Below, piece after piece: positions 4,561 through 5,609 of a stretch of 5,609 nucleotides of DNA (positions are counted from its first letter, which is position 1; the number at the start of each line of letters is the position of its first letter). Source of the stretch: Treponema sp. (GTDB lineage: Bacteria > Spirochaetota > Spirochaetia > Treponematales > Breznakiellaceae); assembly GCA_009780545.1 (NCBI GenBank), contig WQZW01000120.1, forward strand, positions 1 through 5,609, read 5' to 3'. The notes under the pieces are model-generated. The model did no database searches, was not told where the DNA came from, and saw only the letters and a list, made by a program, of their open reading frames with translations. The translations under genes and the position numbers were made by a program.

Positions 4561-5061
4561 TCATGGCCCGGCGGCCGGCCCTTTCCCCCGTCCGTACTTT
4601 TCCCGCAGGGCCGCGGCGACCAGCGGCGGCACCATCCCGCCGACGTCGCCCCCGAAAGCGGCGATCTCCTTGACCAGCGAGGAGTGCAGCACGAAGTACC
4701 TGGGGTCGCAGGGCATGAACAGCGTCTCGATTCCCGGTGCCAGGGTCCCGTAGGCCATGGCAAGGTCGAACTCGTAGGAAAAATCCCCGGGCCCGCGTAC
4801 TCCCCGGACCAGCAACCGTATCCCCTCGGCCTTCAGGAAATCGACCAGCAACCCCCCGCAGGTCCCGACCCGGACGTTCCCCAGGTCCTCGGTAAGCCGG
4901 GCGAGCATGTCGGCCCTTTCGGCGACCGAAAACAGGCAGTTCTTCCGGCTGTTTTCCGCCACGATCACGAGCAGTTCCCCGAACATCCCCGCCGCCCGCC
5001 TGACGATGTCCAGGTGCCCGAGCGAGGGCGGATCGAAGGAACCGGGAAAAGCCACGACCAT
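4561..5061 (-). CDS. coaD: phosphopantetheine adenylyltransferase
   Basis: Adds AMP from ATP to 4'-phosphopantetheine to give dephospho-CoA, the penultimate step of coenzyme A synthesis, in the cytosol. The protein has 166 residues, typical for the family. PGSFDPPSLGH (6-16) is the nucleotidyltransferase (T/S)xGH motif with His16; ENSRK (36-40) supplies the lysine of the substrate pocket; LVRGVRGPGDFSYEFDLA (84-101) is the phosphopantetheine and ATP-binding segment; HSSLVKE (126-132) is the family's ISSTxxR/SSSLVKE-type phosphate loop. Start 5061 is chosen from the family N-terminus (M-x-x-A-x-x-P-G-S-F-D). It has no clear ribosome binding site and lies 10 bp after the stop of the upstream ORF, so it may be translationally coupled. 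In-frame ATGs at 5082 and 5091 are alternatives. The ACP gene two genes downstream depends on CoA. Confidence 0.96.
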   Translation of the reverse strand: MVVAFPGSFDPPSLGHLDIVRRAAGMFGELLVIVAENSRKNCLFSVAERADMLARLTEDLGNVRVGTCGGLLVDFLKAEGIRLLVRGVRGPGDFSYEFDLAMAYGTLAPGIETLFMPCDPRYFVLHSSLVKEIAAFGGDVGGMVPPLVAAALREKYGRGKGPAAGP

Positions 5062-5071
5062 AGTGCCGATG

Positions 5072-5377
5072 TTAGCACGCATCGCCGTCATGACGCAAGT
5101 CCCCGCCCAGAACGGTCCGGACAAGCCGGGAAAACTCGTCCTCCGGCCCTTCGGCGCGGGTCGCCGGGACGACGTAGGGAAGCCCGTCCCGTATCAGGAT
5201 CACCGGCTCTGAAGCGGAATCCTCCGGGCCGTCCCCCGCCGACGGCAGGAATTCCGGCTCATGGTTGAAGAACGAAAACGGCCTGAACAGAAAGAATCCC
5301 TCTTCCCGGCCCTTCATACCGAAGGCCGGTCCGCCGGGAAAGCCGCCTGTCTTTGGAACCGATCCCCGCCCTCTCAT
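5072..5377 (-). CDS. small protein of unknown function upstream of coaD
   Basis: I do not recognise this gene. From ATG 5377 it encodes 101 residues; from ATG 5317, 81 residues (MKGREEG...). The part after 5317 has coding character: G/C-rich third positions like its neighbours, an aromatic stretch FFLFRPFSFFNHEPEF, a hydrophilic link, then PVILIRDGLPYVVPATR and a final acidic/basic helix-like FSRLVRTVLGG. No signal peptide, metal site or membrane segment is evident. The first 20 residues from 5377 are Gly/Arg/Pro-rich and less convincing. Neither ATG has a clear Shine-Dalgarno. Its TAA ends 10 bp before the coaD ATG, so the two are likely cotranscribed. The frame is open further upstream to 5557, but that part reads like noncoding GC-rich DNA and lies ahead of the likely promoter. 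Confidence 0.55.
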   Translation of the reverse strand: MRGRGSVPKTGGFPGGPAFGMKGREEGFFLFRPFSFFNHEPEFLPSAGDGPEDSASEPVILIRDGLPYVVPATRAEGPEDEFSRLVRTVLGGDLRHDGDAC

Positions 5378-5386
5378 AACTGGGAT

Positions 5387-5415
5387 ACTATACCCCAAAT
5401 CGGCCGGATGGAAAA
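5387..5415 (-). promoter_or_regulatory. possible promoter of the ORF-coaD unit
   Basis: Leftward -10 TATAGT (5387-5392, 5 of 6 to consensus) with TTTTCC (5410-5415, 3 of 6) 17 bp upstream. Transcription would begin at about 5380, only a few bases before ATG 5377 and about 63 nt before ATG 5317. GGGATA and TACCCC (5382-5387 and 5391-5396) make a rough inverted repeat over the -10. The -10 is good, the -35 poor. Confidence 0.42.
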
Positions 5416-5545
5416 GGGCCGCGTCCGATCCGGTCTTGGGACCTCCCCGTCGCCCTCGTCCCGTGTCCGGACCGTCTCCTCCGTATCCAGGGCAACAGCA
5501 TTTACTCAAGTGTCGCACCCCGGATTCCGTTTTTGCATTCAAAAC

Positions 5546-5571
5546 CACGGAGGACACGGAGTTTCACGGAG
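5546..5571 (+). repeat. CACGGAG short tandem repeat, part of a widely dispersed bacterial repeat type
   Basis: CACGGAG occurs three times (5546-5552, 5555-5561, 5565-5571) at steps of 9 and 10 bp, within a stretch of the form ACCACGGAGGACACGGAG. The same style of repeat ('accacagaggacacagag' and variants) is scattered in intergenic DNA of many unrelated bacteria; that is recollection, not a search. Such copies are often translated by mistake as short TTEDTEFHG-like peptides. This copy is near the window edge and may continue beyond it. Confidence 0.6.
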
Positions 5572-5609
5572 GGAAGAAGGAGGCGGATCGGCTGGACTTC
5601 CGACATATA

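Noticed and set aside
4684..5268. 194-codon plus-strand open frame antisense to coaD and the small ORF
   Set aside because: Pro/Arg/Gly-rich with no family pattern; coaD is unambiguous on the other strand.
5378..5557. Upstream extension of the small ORF to an ATG at 5557
   Set aside because: The extra 60 residues are low-complexity, start inside the CACGGAG repeat and lie upstream of the likely promoter.
5546..5571. CACGGAG repeats as the start of a CRISPR array
   Set aside because: Units are 7 bp at 9-10 bp steps; there are no spacers of CRISPR length and no cas genes.
5408..5609. Plus-strand frame open from ATG 5408 to the window end
   Set aside because: Ser/Arg/Gly-rich, no Shine-Dalgarno, and its later part simply translates the CACGGAG repeat; cannot be supported without more sequence.

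Overview
This is a GC-rich window (about 60% G+C by eye, except an AT-rich patch near positions 40-230). It looks like the chromosome of a spirochaete of the Treponema group. The main clue is the acyl carrier protein, whose sequence (DLGADSLDTYELIYAIEEE, IPDEKANEF, ending in KSQQK) is very close to treponemal ACPs as I remember them. The compact rpmF-acpP-rnc order and a BspA-type leucine-rich-repeat protein with a 'GWT.AQTI.VP...ADAAW' C-terminal cap fit the same group. This assignment comes from recognition, not from a search.

Layout from left to right. Positions 1-47 hold the first codons of a leftward gene for an exported protein, cut by the window edge. Its promoter and a phased A-tract upstream element lie at about 79-131. 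Rightward from 232 to 2235 is malQ, a 667-residue GH77 4-alpha-glucanotransferase of the DPE2-like type with all three catalytic acids. It has its own TATAAT box overlapped by an inverted repeat. Everything to its right that I recognise as a gene runs leftward. A BspA-type LRR protein (2268-3089) converges on malQ. A 164-bp gap with several inverted repeats and a putative terminator follows. Then come rnc (RNase III, 3254-4102), acpP (4047-4283), rpmF (ribosomal protein L32, 4298-4486), coaD (4561-5061) and a small unrecognised ORF (5072-5377). The right end (5378-5609) holds a possible promoter and a CACGGAG repeat of a kind scattered in many bacterial genomes.

The leftward genes appear to form two transcription units: ORF-coaD, and rpmF-acpP-rnc from a strong promoter at 4504-4532. 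They share core biology. CoaD makes the CoA precursor that supplies the phosphopantetheine arm of ACP. L32 and RNase III serve ribosome assembly and rRNA/mRNA processing.

No novel defence or mobile system is visible. The strongest unexplained signal is a perfect 13-bp inverted repeat inside the first part of the rnc coding sequence (3944-3974). In mRNA it would form a long hairpin, a candidate site for RNase III to cleave its own message. A second perfect repeat (12 bp) brackets the rnc stop codon and ends in UUUU. The 56-nt overlap of acpP and rnc is also unusual.
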